This document shows, piece after piece, positions 18,629 through 26,829 of a stretch of DNA of 64,000 bases. This DNA is from Terrimonas ginsenosidimutans (GTDB lineage Bacteria; Bacteroidota; Bacteroidia; Chitinophagales; Chitinophagaceae). Positions within the stretch are counted from its first letter, which is position 1. Each line of letters begins with the position of its first letter. The notes under the pieces were generated by a model that was not told where the DNA came from, ran no database searches, and was given only the letters and a program-made list of their open reading frames with translations. The stretch spans positions 1-64,000 of the forward strand of contig NZ_JAKLTR010000024.1 of the NCBI RefSeq assembly GCF_022012415.1, read 5' to 3'. The position numbers and the translations under genes are program-made.

Positions 18629-20014
18629 TTGCAAATGATTTCTTCTATCCATGATTTCCGTAAGCCGTTCTTTATCGGCGTAGCAGGCGCAGGCATGAGT
18701 GCAATTGCGCAATATTTACAGGGAAGCGGCAAAGCTGTATCTGGCAGCGACCGTTTTTTTAAGCCGGGCGAATTCAACGAAACAAGACAGAAGCTGGAAG
18801 CCGAAGGAATTGCCTGTTTTGAACAGGATGGTTCGGGTATTACTCCGGAAACAGATCTCGTAGTAGTTTCAACAGCCGTTGAAGATACCGTCCCTGAAGT
18901 GCAAAAGGCAAAGCAACTTAATATACCGATCATCAAACGTTCTGAACTGCTTGCACTGATAGCCGCCAGTAAAAAAACGATTGCAGTAGGCGGCACGAGT
19001 GGCAAAAGCACTACCAGCGCGATGTTGTTTGATATCCTGGAACATGCAGGTCTTAAGCCCGGTATTATCAGCGGAGCCGGACTGGTAAGCCTGATCAAAA
19101 AAGGACTTATTGGCAATGCCCGGGTAGGTGAGTCTGAGTGGCTGGTGATCGAAGCGGATGAAAGTGACGGATCGATCGTTCAATACAAACCGGAAATAGG
19201 ATTACTGTTGAATATCGATAAAGACCATAAAGAGATCGAGGTATTGATGGATGTGTTCGCCACGTTTAAAGCCAACAGTCAGCGGTTCGTGGTAAATCGT
19301 TCTCATCCGCTCGCGATGCGGTTATCTTCCGATATAAAAAATGATTTCTCCCTGCAGCCCGATCATCCCGCCGGATATACGGCCTCCAATTTCACGCAGG
19401 ATGGGTTGACGATCGGATTCAGCGTAAATAATGAAACTGACTTTCATCTAAACCTTTTAGGCCGTCATAACATGGAGAATGCGCTGGCCGCAATAGCAGT
19501 CGCTGCGCAAATTGGTGTGCCGCTGAAAGTAAGTGCTGAGGCGTTGAAAAAGTATGAAGGTATTTATCGCCGCAACCAGGTATTGGGAAATAAGAACGGC
19601 GTTTGGGTGATTGATGATTTTGCTCATAATCCCGTGAAGTGTGCCGCAGCGATCTCTGCCTGTCAACCCGTGGCTCCGAAAGTGATCGCCTGGTTCCAGC
19701 CGCATGGTTATGGTCCGACCAAATTTCTGCGGAATGATTTTGTACAGGAGATCTCTGCCGTCCTTCGCGCATCTGATGAAATATGGATGAGCGAGATCTT
19801 TTATGCCGGAGGAACCGCGGTGAAAGATATCTCGGCCAATGACCTGATCGGCGATCTGCGGGCAGCTGGGAGCAATGCTTTTTTTATTGAAGACCGTAAT
19901 GAGCTGTTGAACGCGATACGGTCCCATCTGACCCCTAACTGTGTATTACTGCTCATGGGCGCAAGGGATCCTTCACTCGAAAGTTTTGGAAAAGAAATTT
20001 GGGAGAACCTGTAG
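18629..20014 (+). CDS. Mur ligase family protein, MurC/Mpl-like
   Basis: A 461-residue ATP-dependent amide ligase of the Mur family with the usual three domains. The N-terminal Rossmann part is FFIGVAGAGMSAIAQYL, the P-loop is GGTSGKSTTS (residues 121-130; most MurC and Mpl have GTHGKTTT), a carbamylated-lysine region and DKDHKEI follow, and the C-terminal domain has FAHNPVKCAAAI. It stands alone, not in a cell-wall cluster. It could be a second UDP-MurNAc ligase or an Mpl-like peptidoglycan recycling enzyme; substrate cannot be settled from sequence. An alternative start is the Met at residue 3. Confidence 0.83.
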   Translation: MQMISSIHDFRKPFFIGVAGAGMSAIAQYLQGSGKAVSGSDRFFKPGEFNETRQKLEAEGIACFEQDGSGITPETDLVVVSTAVEDTVPEVQKAKQLNIPIIKRSELLALIAASKKTIAVGGTSGKSTTSAMLFDILEHAGLKPGIISGAGLVSLIKKGLIGNARVGESEWLVIEADESDGSIVQYKPEIGLLLNIDKDHKEIEVLMDVFATFKANSQRFVVNRSHPLAMRLSSDIKNDFSLQPDHPAGYTASNFTQDGLTIGFSVNNETDFHLNLLGRHNMENALAAIAVAAQIGVPLKVSAEALKKYEGIYRRNQVLGNKNGVWVIDDFAHNPVKCAAAISACQPVAPKVIAWFQPHGYGPTKFLRNDFVQEISAVLRASDEIWMSEIFYAGGTAVKDISANDLIGDLRAAGSNAFFIEDRNELLNAIRSHLTPNCVLLLMGARDPSLESFGKEIWENL

Positions 20015-20021
20015 CAACGCT

Positions 20022-20480
20022 TTAGCGCTGCTGCAGGAGATACCAGCAAAGTGTCATCAGCAAACCATATTTAGCTTTATCCCACACCGGTTTGTGGCCA
20101 GATTGATTGCTGATCATATTTTCAGGCAGAGGGAATGCACACACTGCCAGCGGGCTTTCCTTAGATTCCTGATAGATCGTAACAGCCTGATCGCGCTGGC
20201 TGTCTATATTGTAAAAGAAACGCTCTTCGTCGAGTTCAATAAAGTTCCTGTTATTTTCAGAACGGGCATGTCCCATACGGATGCCATATTCATTACACAG
20301 TACAGTCTTGTTCTTCAATAGTCCTTCCTGCCTGATCAGGAAAACGCGCCGTTCCTCGGCAAACTCAACACGGGCTGCGCTGGAGGCAGGGTGAAAAGCC
20401 AGCGTAACCAGCTTTTTGCCATTGTTCCATAAAGCAAAAACAGATTCTTCAATCGTTGAGGTAACAGTTTCCCATTTCAT
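20022..20480 (-). CDS. Protein of unknown function (152 residues)
   Basis: No family recognised with certainty. The sequence starts MKWETVTSTIEESVFALWNN and alternates short strands (KLVTLAFHP, RRVFLIRQEG, KTVLCNEYGIRMGHAR) with an amphipathic helix at the end (KAKYGLLMTLCWYLLQQ), a layout that resembles the tubby-like/LURP-one fold. No signal peptide. It is convergent with the Mur ligase gene, 7 bases apart. Confidence 0.7.
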   Translation of the reverse strand: MKWETVTSTIEESVFALWNNGKKLVTLAFHPASSAARVEFAEERRVFLIRQEGLLKNKTVLCNEYGIRMGHARSENNRNFIELDEERFFYNIDSQRDQAVTIYQESKESPLAVCAFPLPENMISNQSGHKPVWDKAKYGLLMTLCWYLLQQR

Positions 20481-20661
20481 AAATGCAGGGTTTTAAGGTT
20501 AGCAATGACGCGGAAAAAGTACAACGCTTAGATGAGATGGATGGCTGATAACTTAAAATTAATGTTAACTTCATATTCGGCGCTTTGCCGTGAACAAACT
20601 GTGGACAAGTGGCCTGTAATCCACAGCTTTATGTGATATTTGCAGGGTCAATGGTACGATT

Positions 20662-21141
20662 ATGCTTACATCTGATGAAAAAGGCTTCCTGGAGCGGGCG
20701 ATCGCTTTATCCCGGCAGGGGATGGTAGAAGGAAATGGCGGTCCTTTCGGCTGCGTTATCGTAAAGGATAATGAGGTCGTGGGAGAGGGATATAATATGG
20801 TGACTTCTAGAAACGACCCAACGGCTCATGCGGAAGTAGTGGCTATCCGTAATGCCTGCGCCAACCTCAACACTCACCAGCTTACAGGTTGCGATGTTTA
20901 TACAAGTTGCGAACCCTGCCCGATGTGCCTTGGCGCTATTTACTGGGCTCGTCCTTCCCGCGTGATCTACGCGAACACACGCGAAGATGCAGCACTGATC
21001 GAATTTGATGACGCATTTATTTACAATGAGATTAATGCACTGATGGAGGACCGTCGGATCCCGTTCCAGCATGAGCCACATCCAATGGCGAAAGAGGTCT
21101 TTCAGCAGTGGGGAGAGTGGGTAGGCAAGAAGCGCTATTAG
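20662..21141 (+). CDS. guaD: Guanine deaminase (cytidine-deaminase fold)
   Basis: A zinc-dependent deaminase of 159 residues converting guanine to xanthine in purine salvage. Zinc ligands are His56 of TAHAE with the catalytic Glu58, and Cys86 and Cys89 in CEPCPMCLGAIYWARP. The C-terminal segment FDDAFIYNEINALMEDRRIPFQ matches the Bacillus-type GuaD, which distinguishes it from tRNA adenosine deaminase TadA. Single gene. Confidence 0.9.
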   Translation: MLTSDEKGFLERAIALSRQGMVEGNGGPFGCVIVKDNEVVGEGYNMVTSRNDPTAHAEVVAIRNACANLNTHQLTGCDVYTSCEPCPMCLGAIYWARPSRVIYANTREDAALIEFDDAFIYNEINALMEDRRIPFQHEPHPMAKEVFQQWGEWVGKKRY

Positions 21142-21299
21142 GCCGGTTTTTTTTAGATGAATGGGAAGTATCCTTGCACTCGCAATGATCTCTTTGTTCC
21201 GAAAGTTTTTCCTTACCAGGACACTTGTCTGAACAGGATCTAAGGCACCCGGGTATGATAGACTATTTCAATACTTTCAGAAACCCGAGATATCCCTGT

Positions 21300-21659
21300 T
21301 TATTTTGCTGCTTTTGACACAACGATATAACTGATAATAATAAGCAGGATAATGATCACCACCGAGATAACGATCCACGATTGATCAGGAAGCTTCAGCT
21401 TATCGCGGCGTTGTTTCTTTCTTTCCGTTTTCTTTTTCAGGTCACGGTTGAGCATTTCAACCATATGACTCACCTGGCGTTTATCAGAAAATTCCTGAAG
21501 GCCGTCCAGCGCGTCAGCGGCAAATTCATTTTCCGCCAGGATCTTTTCTACTTCATGCTTTTTTTCTGCGGATAGTTTGTCCTGCAGATACAGCATTAAT
21601 GTCTCCTGGTCGATCTCAGTTGATAAATTAGATAATATGTCTTTCAGGTTTTCCTGCAT
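21300..21659 (-). CDS. Probable anti-sigma factor, single membrane segment
   Basis: A 119-residue protein starting 7 bases after the ECF sigma gene stop. The N-terminal half is acidic and helical (LMLYLQDKLSAEKKHEVEKILAENEFAADALDGLQ), typical of the Bacteroidota anti-sigma domain that starts with a zinc-less helical bundle, followed by a very basic stretch (KKKTERKKQRRDKLK) and one membrane helix (WIVISVVIIILLIIISYIVV) near the C terminus. The family and position suggest it holds the sigma factor at the membrane; no periplasmic sensor domain is present. Confidence 0.75.
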   Translation of the reverse strand: MQENLKDILSNLSTEIDQETLMLYLQDKLSAEKKHEVEKILAENEFAADALDGLQEFSDKRQVSHMVEMLNRDLKKKTERKKQRRDKLKLPDQSWIVISVVIIILLIIISYIVVSKAAK

Positions 21660-21665
21660 GACGCT

Positions 21666-22238
21666 TTATGAGGCCTTTAATTTTTTTTCGATCAGTATTT
21701 TCAGATTTCTTTTCCCGTTTTGTATATGGCTTTTTACCTGCATCATTGTGTAGCCGGTTTCGTCGCTTATTTCCTGGTAGCTTTTTTTCTGCAGGTAGAA
21801 CAAAGTTACACATTGCTGCTGCTCACTGTTCAATTCCTTCAGAGAGTCTTCCATCAGTTCCAGCGTATGATCTTCCTGGCTCATCCGCTGCAGATCAGTG
21901 TCTTCGCCAGGGGTTGCAAGCAGGCGTTCGGTCAGCTCTGCGGGGATCTTACCCTGCCGGTCACGCAACTTCATCAGACAGTGGTTTTTTGCCACCATGT
22001 AAAGCCATGATTTGAAATAGGAAACTTTGTACTTTCCCAGTTCCTGTATCACTTTCAGAAATATTTGCTGAACACTGTCTTTGGCTTCCTCCTCATTTTT
22101 GAGATACTTCATGCATACACCCAGCAACAGCAGTGTATAGCGCTGAAGAAGGATCCCCAACCATTCATTATTATGGTCGCGTTCAAACCGCTCGAGCAGC
22201 TCCTGGTCCGTGATATGGTCAAATTTTTCAGCCTTCAC
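21666..22238 (-). CDS. ECF-type RNA polymerase sigma factor
   Basis: A 190-residue sigma-70 family protein with regions 2 and 4 only. Region 2 is ITDQELLERFERDHNNEWLGILLQRYT through AKDSVQQIFLKVIQELGKYK, and region 4 is LNSEQQQCVTLFYLQKKSYQEISDETGYTMMQVKSHIQNGKRNLKI with its helix-turn-helix. It is co-transcribed with the anti-sigma gene. It has no neighbouring FecR or SusC gene, so it is not the classical polysaccharide-uptake arrangement. Confidence 0.93.
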   Translation of the reverse strand: MKAEKFDHITDQELLERFERDHNNEWLGILLQRYTLLLLGVCMKYLKNEEEAKDSVQQIFLKVIQELGKYKVSYFKSWLYMVAKNHCLMKLRDRQGKIPAELTERLLATPGEDTDLQRMSQEDHTLELMEDSLKELNSEQQQCVTLFYLQKKSYQEISDETGYTMMQVKSHIQNGKRNLKILIEKKLKAS

Positions 22239-22266
22239 AAACGAAAAATAGGTAATTTGATTTTGG

Positions 22267-22309
22267 GGTCAAAGTCAAAATCAAAAGTAAAAATTAAAAA
22301 GTGAAAAAT
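22267..22309. repeat. Single-arm A-rich array (word B)
   Basis: CAAAGTCAAAATCAAAAGTA followed by AAAATTAAAAAGTGAAAAA, in the divergent gap between the sigma factor and NlpC/P60 genes. No inverted partner is seen here. ACAGCC and GGCTGT just downstream form a small hairpin. Confidence 0.75.
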
Positions 22310-22434
22310 ACAGCCGAAAGATCGATGGCTGTTATTAACAGAGCTCTTTTGATTTTTTGTCTGACTGCATATATGATGCAGAGAGGAAACAATTTCATAA
22401 TATTCACGGGAAATCATTTTAATATTTTCGCGCT

Positions 22435-23208
22435 ATGGATTATGCGATCATAAAGGTGCCGGCCGCACCTGTCAGAAGGAAGGCGAGGCATCAGGGAGAA
22501 ATGACCAATCAGTTGTTGTTTGGTGATACAGTAAAAGTGTTGAAGAAAAAAGGTGATAAATGGCTCAAGGTTCGAAACCTCTCAGACGGATATGAAGGGT
22601 GGGTTACACGTACCCATGTAGCTGAAGTGCCTGAAAAGGAAGCAAAAGCCGGAAGTGTAGCTCCGTTCGTAACCGGTGAGCTGATCAACACGATCACCAT
22701 CAACCAGGTGCCTGTACACATTCCGATCGGTGCGACGCTCCCTGCCTGGGATGGCGCGCGGGGAAAGATCAATGGACTGGTATACCAGTTCGATGGCAAA
22801 GCTGTAAAACGTTACGGCGCTACTCCGGATGCTTCCCTTATAAAATCCACTGTTGCCCCATGGTTGAACGCTCCATATATGTGGGGAGGTAAGACCATCT
22901 TTGGTGTGGATTGCAGCGGGTTTGTGCAGCTTAACTTCAAGATGATGGGGGTTGACCTTTCGCGTGACGCATGGCAGCAGGCACAGGAAGGCAAGATCGT
23001 AGATAAGATCAAAGATGCTGTTTGCGGTGATCTCGCTTTTTTTGATGATCACGATGAGATCGTGCACGTAGGTTTGCTCTTGAGCAATGATACGATCATG
23101 CATGCCTCAGGGAAAGTGCGGATCGATCAGATCGATAAAAAAGGGATCATTAATACAGATACAGGCAAGCGAACTCATTCCTTAAGGGTTATAAAGAGGA
23201 GTTGGTAA
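22435..23208 (+). CDS. NlpC/P60 family cell-wall peptidase with SH3 domain
   Basis: A 257-residue peptidoglycan endopeptidase. An SH3-like domain occupies the first 65 residues (RRKARHQGEMTNQLLFGDTVKVL, DGYEGWVTRTHV), a linker strand region follows, and the NlpC/P60 domain has Cys160 (FGVDCSGFVQ), His211 (EIVHVGLLL) and His223 (MHASG). No signal peptide is visible, as in related gamma-D-glutamyl-L-diamino acid peptidases that recycle murein peptides in the cytoplasm; that role is inference. The 3' end overlaps the convergent gene by 27 bases. Confidence 0.9.
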   Translation: MDYAIIKVPAAPVRRKARHQGEMTNQLLFGDTVKVLKKKGDKWLKVRNLSDGYEGWVTRTHVAEVPEKEAKAGSVAPFVTGELINTITINQVPVHIPIGATLPAWDGARGKINGLVYQFDGKAVKRYGATPDASLIKSTVAPWLNAPYMWGGKTIFGVDCSGFVQLNFKMMGVDLSRDAWQQAQEGKIVDKIKDAVCGDLAFFDDHDEIVHVGLLLSNDTIMHASGKVRIDQIDKKGIINTDTGKRTHSLRVIKRSW

Positions 23209-23820
23209 AGAAGCGAAATTGTTGTTTGTTTTCAATCGTAAGGTCAGGTTCAGAACCGGCCGCTGTGTATTGTCTAACGTGCCCCAGGCAACAGTAAGCG
23301 GGGCCAGGCCATGCATGGCTACAAAATAATTATACGCGGCACCGACGATCTTTCCGCTCTCGTCTTTGAACTCAATGAAATCCGTATCAAAAAAACGCTT
23401 CCGGTATTTGCGGTAGATCTTTTCAAATTCGGCCTTTACCTCTTTTACCCCTTTCTCACTTTCTTCAGCGAATGCGGTCAGTTGATAAACAAGAATGGTA
23501 TCTCCGGGAGGCATACTGTCTATATACTGCACAGGCGTTTCCTTCAGCATGATCTGAACTTTGCCAGGTTTGAAAAAGAAAGGATTGAACTGGCCGTAGA
23601 GGCCCTGGAACGAGAACAATGAACTGTCTGTACGGAGTTTGGTTTCTTTCACAGTGATGCCCTCATCTTTCAGCAGATGTTGCATAAATGCGCTGAACTG
23701 GCCGAGGAAAGGGTCTGAACGAAAATAACTGTGAGTAAACTCGACCAGCCCTTCGTACTGTGCGAAAGAGTTTGCAGATAAGCCAACTGATAACAGTAGA
23801 ATGATGTAAAGTTTCTTCAT
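23182..23820 (-). CDS. Exported protein of unknown function
   Basis: A 212-residue protein with a signal peptide (MKKLYIILLLSVGLSANSFAQ); the start at 23820 is chosen for this. The mature part (YEGLVEFTHSYFRSDPFLGQFSAFMQHLL, KPGKVQIMLKETPVQYIDSMPPGD) has no family I recognise. It resembles a lipid- or ligand-binding beta protein. The last 27 bases overlap the end of the NlpC/P60 gene, an unusually deep convergent overlap. Confidence 0.7.
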   Translation of the reverse strand: MKKLYIILLLSVGLSANSFAQYEGLVEFTHSYFRSDPFLGQFSAFMQHLLKDEGITVKETKLRTDSSLFSFQGLYGQFNPFFFKPGKVQIMLKETPVQYIDSMPPGDTILVYQLTAFAEESEKGVKEVKAEFEKIYRKYRKRFFDTDFIEFKDESGKIVGAAYNYFVAMHGLAPLTVAWGTLDNTQRPVLNLTLRLKTNNNFASLPTPLYNP

Positions 23821-23925
23821 TACAGGTTCCGGTTGTGGTTGATGCAGCAATTTAAGCTTTTTGCTTTCCGAACGGTATCATCCTCATCTGATTTTAACAA
23901 ATGTGCTTAAAACAGGATCTGGCGT

Positions 23926-23959
23926 ATGGAACCGCATTATGCGGGCCATACGCCAGATC
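23926..23959 (-). terminator. Terminator hairpin of the pyrophosphatase gene
   Basis: GATCTGGCGTATGG pairs exactly with CCATACGCCAGATC, with an inner CCGCATTATGCGG hairpin. It begins 22 bases after the ppa stop codon. No long T run follows. Confidence 0.7.
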
Positions 23960-23980
23960 ATTGATAGAGGTGCCCGGCTA

Positions 23981-24526
23981 TTATTTAGCAGGATAGTTCT
24001 CCTTGTAAAAATCAATCGCTTCCTGGATCACTTTATAGGCAGTTTCCTTATCCTGGAAATTGTCGATCTTCACTTCTTTATTCTCCAGTACTTTATATTG
24101 TTCAAAGAAGTTGCGTAACTCAAGCAGGTAATGTTGAGGAACATCTTCGATCGTGTTGTAATGGTTAACGGAAGGGTCGTTCGAAGCAACAGCAATGATC
24201 TTATCATCCAGTTCTCCATTATCGATCATCTGCATATTGCCGATCACCGTTGCTTCTACAAGGCAAAGCGAATGGATCGATTGAGAGCAGAGTACCAGGA
24301 TATCCAGTGGATCGCCGTCTTTTCCGAGAGTCTGTGGAATAAATCCATAGTTCATCGGATAGTGGAAAGAAGAGTAGATCACACGGTCAAGCATCAAAAG
24401 ACCGGATTCTTTATCTACTTCATATTTGGAGCGAGAGCCCTCCGGGATTTCGATCAGGGCAGTTACTTTTTGGGGCGCTTTGTTTCCATAGTTTACGCCG
24501 TGCCAGGGATGATTAACTGTGAGCAT
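23981..24526 (-). CDS. ppa: Inorganic pyrophosphatase
   Basis: Family I soluble pyrophosphatase that hydrolyses pyrophosphate and pulls biosynthetic reactions forward. The signature DGDPLDILVL is at residues 70-79, with the metal-binding Asp residues, and SSFHYPMNYGFIPQT precedes it. 181 residues, normal for the family. Single gene with a terminator hairpin. Confidence 0.96.
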   Translation of the reverse strand: MLTVNHPWHGVNYGNKAPQKVTALIEIPEGSRSKYEVDKESGLLMLDRVIYSSFHYPMNYGFIPQTLGKDGDPLDILVLCSQSIHSLCLVEATVIGNMQMIDNGELDDKIIAVASNDPSVNHYNTIEDVPQHYLLELRNFFEQYKVLENKEVKIDNFQDKETAYKVIQEAIDFYKENYPAK

Positions 24527-24841
24527 TGGTAAAGTTTAATGTTTCGCTTTTAAAAAATTAGCGGCTGGCAATCGTTAAAAAGTGCTGAGCTGTGACGGAA
24601 TATTTACTGTCTGGCAGAAGTGTCCATCACTTCTCAGCATTTGGGTTATAGTTTACAACAGGCAAACCTGTTTTCCGTTTTTCTGAATATTCAACCAGGT
24701 ATCTTGACACCCAGTACCATACGGTACTTGCTGGCGTCTTTGACGAGAGGACTCATTGTAAGTCTCTGAGAATAAGAGCAATTAAGTTTTTTTTCAGAAA
24801 TAGGGCCTGTTGCTGACCGCATTGGGCGGCAGCATTTGACA
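24527..24841. other. Intergenic stretch upstream of ppa with a possible gene scrap
   Basis: 315 bases. It holds the ppa upstream region and, on the minus strand at 24691-24822, an open frame of 43 codons ending TMSPLVKDASKYRMVLGVKIPG. That string looks protein-like, but no start signal or family is recognisable; it may be the decayed end of a lost gene or chance. Confidence 0.4.
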
Positions 24842-25276
24842 TCATGGCAAAGAATCCACCGGCATTGCTTCTAACCCTTGTTTGAAGATATATTTGAAAT
24901 CTACCAGCCACTGACCGTTCTGGCTGATCACTTTCAACGAATCTTTTTTGTTCCTGAAAGAATTAGAATAATAGATCACGCTGGCAGAGTCATTGATCTG
25001 GCGGGTTTCGTGGATCCGGATAGACGCCTCTCTGTATTTGTTCTTTTCTTCCTTGGTCAGATTTCTGCTCATCCGCTCCATTAGGTGCAGATCCTGCAGA
25101 TTCAACGAATCATTGACCATAAAAGTACCTGCTTTCTCAAAATCACCATTCAGCGCGGCCTGGATAAAGTTCCGGGCAGCATCGATCGCATTCTCTGATT
25201 TGATCTCCTCAGCGTTTTTACACGCCACAACGCCTGTCAGGCAAATGATCAGGGCGGCTAACAGATTTTTTTTCAT
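24842..25276 (-). CDS. Lipoprotein with NTF2-like (DUF4878-type) domain
   Basis: A 144-residue lipoprotein: MKKNLLAALIICLTGVVAC gives a lipobox with Cys19. The mature part (AARNFIQAALNGDFEKAGTFMVNDS, then strands ending GQWLVDFKYIF) follows the cystatin/NTF2-like DUF4878 pattern. A GTTACTTTG box lies just upstream on the same strand. It is probably a paralogue of the next lipoprotein gene, from which a repeat palindrome separates it. Function unknown. Confidence 0.75.
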   Translation of the reverse strand: MKKNLLAALIICLTGVVACKNAEEIKSENAIDAARNFIQAALNGDFEKAGTFMVNDSLNLQDLHLMERMSRNLTKEEKNKYREASIRIHETRQINDSASVIYYSNSFRNKKDSLKVISQNGQWLVDFKYIFKQGLEAMPVDSLP

Positions 25277-25332
25277 TGGCTGCAAAGTAACGAAAAAGGT
25301 GGGGAAGGAGGAAGAGGGATTTTAGGCGTCAT

Positions 25333-25502
25333 TCACCGTTCACCGTTGTTCGAATACCGTTCACCATTGTCCGAAGAAGCGGCTGAATCCGGAAGCTGGC
25401 GTATAAGATCATGAAAACCCTTCGTAATGAAGGGTTTTCATGATCTTATACGCCAGCTTCCGTCGTGTTTGCCGGTGAACGGACAACGGTGAACGGGCAA
25501 CG
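25333..25502. repeat. Inverted heptamer arrays (word A) around a 71-base hairpin
   Basis: The right arm (25472-25502) begins 3 bases after the stop codon of the minus-strand lipoprotein gene and contains four NGGACAACGG-type units. The centre (25391-25461) is a perfect 32-bp inverted repeat starting GGAAGCTGGCGTATAAGATC around the loop CGTAATG. The left arm (25333-25372) has degenerate CCGTTCACCGTTGTTCG units. Confidence 0.92.
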
Positions 25503-25505
25503 ATT

Positions 25506-26066
25506 TTAATCTTTCTTCAACGCCTTATTCAACGAATCCAATGCCTTTACACTTTCCTGCATTTTAGCACTGATAGAGTCTGGGTTTAATTGCTCCAGAG
25601 CCTGATTGAGAGAGTCTATATTAGCTTCCTGACCGTCTTCTTGCATTTTCTTGCCGGCCATTTCAGCCATAGAAGCTTTGTCGAAGGCTACTTTCCACGC
25701 ACCATCTTCTTTTTTGAGGATGAATTCGCTTGTTTCGTTTTTCTTTTTGTCCGTTACAGGAACGATCGCTTTATCGCCATCGATACGTGTTTCGCCAAAT
25801 GTCATATTCGCTTCATCGTATTTCATGTCTTCTTCCATTTCTTTCGACTTCATGTTCTCTGCTGTTTTCATAGCCATTTCCAGCATGCTCAACATGGATT
25901 CGCTTTCTTTGGTAGCAAATTTTCTTGCTCCTTTCAGGTCTTTATTTGACATGGCTTTAAAGAAACCGATCAGCGTTGCTTTAGGATCTGAGTTGCTTGG
26001 TCCGGATTTGCAGGCAACCATGGTAAGCATCAGGCCAGCGCAAATGGAAAAGACGATTTTTTTCAT
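25506..26066 (-). CDS. DUF4878 domain lipoprotein
   Basis: A 186-residue lipoprotein. MKKIVFSICAGLMLTMVAC gives a lipobox at Cys19. The DUF4878 region is DPKATLIGFFKAMSNKDLKGARKFATKES through FILKKEDGAWKVAFDK, followed by a charged, helical C-terminal tail (NIDSLNQALEQLNPDSISAKMQESVKALDSLNKALKKD) with a heptad-like pattern. Role unknown. Confidence 0.83.
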   Translation of the reverse strand: MKKIVFSICAGLMLTMVACKSGPSNSDPKATLIGFFKAMSNKDLKGARKFATKESESMLSMLEMAMKTAENMKSKEMEEDMKYDEANMTFGETRIDGDKAIVPVTDKKKNETSEFILKKEDGAWKVAFDKASMAEMAGKKMQEDGQEANIDSLNQALEQLNPDSISAKMQESVKALDSLNKALKKD

Positions 26067-26151
26067 TTTTCGTGTTTTTGATTATTAGTGTGTAAATGTA
26101 GTCAAATCAGGATGATCTGTCAATAACCTTCATGTGGGGTGTTCATTATCT

Positions 26152-26829
26152 TCAATAAACGGCAGCAAAAACCTTTTTACAGGCAGGATGCGTGAACAGG
26201 TTATCTGGTGCGAGGTAATCCAGTCCGGGAATTTTAACGGGTATGAACATTGAATCGTTCTGAAAAGCCCGTTGAAACATTTTTGCCGTGAACTCACTGC
26301 AATACATCTTATCGTCAGTCGCCAGGTCGAATTTCATATCAAAAGTGATCTTCTCTGCAAATGCTGTTTTCGCCTCATTTATAAGCCTGCGTGTTTGGAT
26401 GGTATCCATCCTGAAACGGAATACACCAAAACCCTTATTCGCTTCGGATGCTACAAACAGTTTCAAAGGTTCCCGCAGCAATGCCTGGTCCGGGTTGAAT
26501 TCTCCTCCCAGCGCATGATAAACGAAAATGCTATCGTGTTCAATGCTGGCAATGCCGCAATGCGAATAAGTTTTATCTGTCTGGCAGAATTGCCGGAGAC
26601 TGTTACTGGTAAAATCGTTGCCCGTCCGGGTGACCATGTCACCTGTCCTGATCACTGCGATGGCGGAGGCCAGTTGCGCTTTGTTATCTTTTGGTGTGGG
26701 CTGGAGAGCTGACTGCGTAATTGTTTCTTCTCTGGCAGGAGTTTTACACGCTATACAAAAAAGCAAGAGACAGCTGGTGAGCTGCCTCTTGCTTATACGA
26801 AACAGGTTAGTAAAAAGTAAAGGGGGCAT
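26152..26829 (-). CDS. YiiX/YebB-like permuted papain-fold hydrolase
   Basis: A 225-residue protein of the PF05708 group (peptidase C92-like), circularly permuted relatives of NlpC/P60. The conserved start of the domain is IRTGDMVTRTGND, with His90 in TYSHCGIASIE and Cys177 in KMYCSEFTAKMFQ. The N-terminal hydrophobic stretch (LTSCLLLFCIAC) is a likely export or lipoprotein signal. The ATG overlaps the phoH stop (TAATG), yet a terminator-like hairpin of phoH lies inside codons 12-23. Likely an amidase or thioesterase; substrate unknown. Confidence 0.83.
   Translation of the reverse strand: MPPLLFTNLFRISKRQLTSCLLLFCIACKTPAREETITQSALQPTPKDNKAQLASAIAVIRTGDMVTRTGNDFTSNSLRQFCQTDKTYSHCGIASIEHDSIFVYHALGGEFNPDQALLREPLKLFVASEANKGFGVFRFRMDTIQTRRLINEAKTAFAEKITFDMKFDLATDDKMYCSEFTAKMFQRAFQNDSMFIPVKIPGLDYLAPDNLFTHPACKKVFAAVY
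26761..26794 (-). terminator. Terminator hairpin inside the coding start of the downstream gene
   Basis: On the minus strand AAGCAAGAGGCAGCT pairs with AGCTGTCTCTTGCTT (one wobble) around CACC and is followed by a run of six T. It lies 35 bases after the phoH stop codon but inside the reading frame of the YiiX-like gene. Confidence 0.8.

Noticed and set aside
20662-21141. tRNA adenosine deaminase TadA
   Set aside because: The C-terminal FDDAFIYNEI segment is of the GuaD type.
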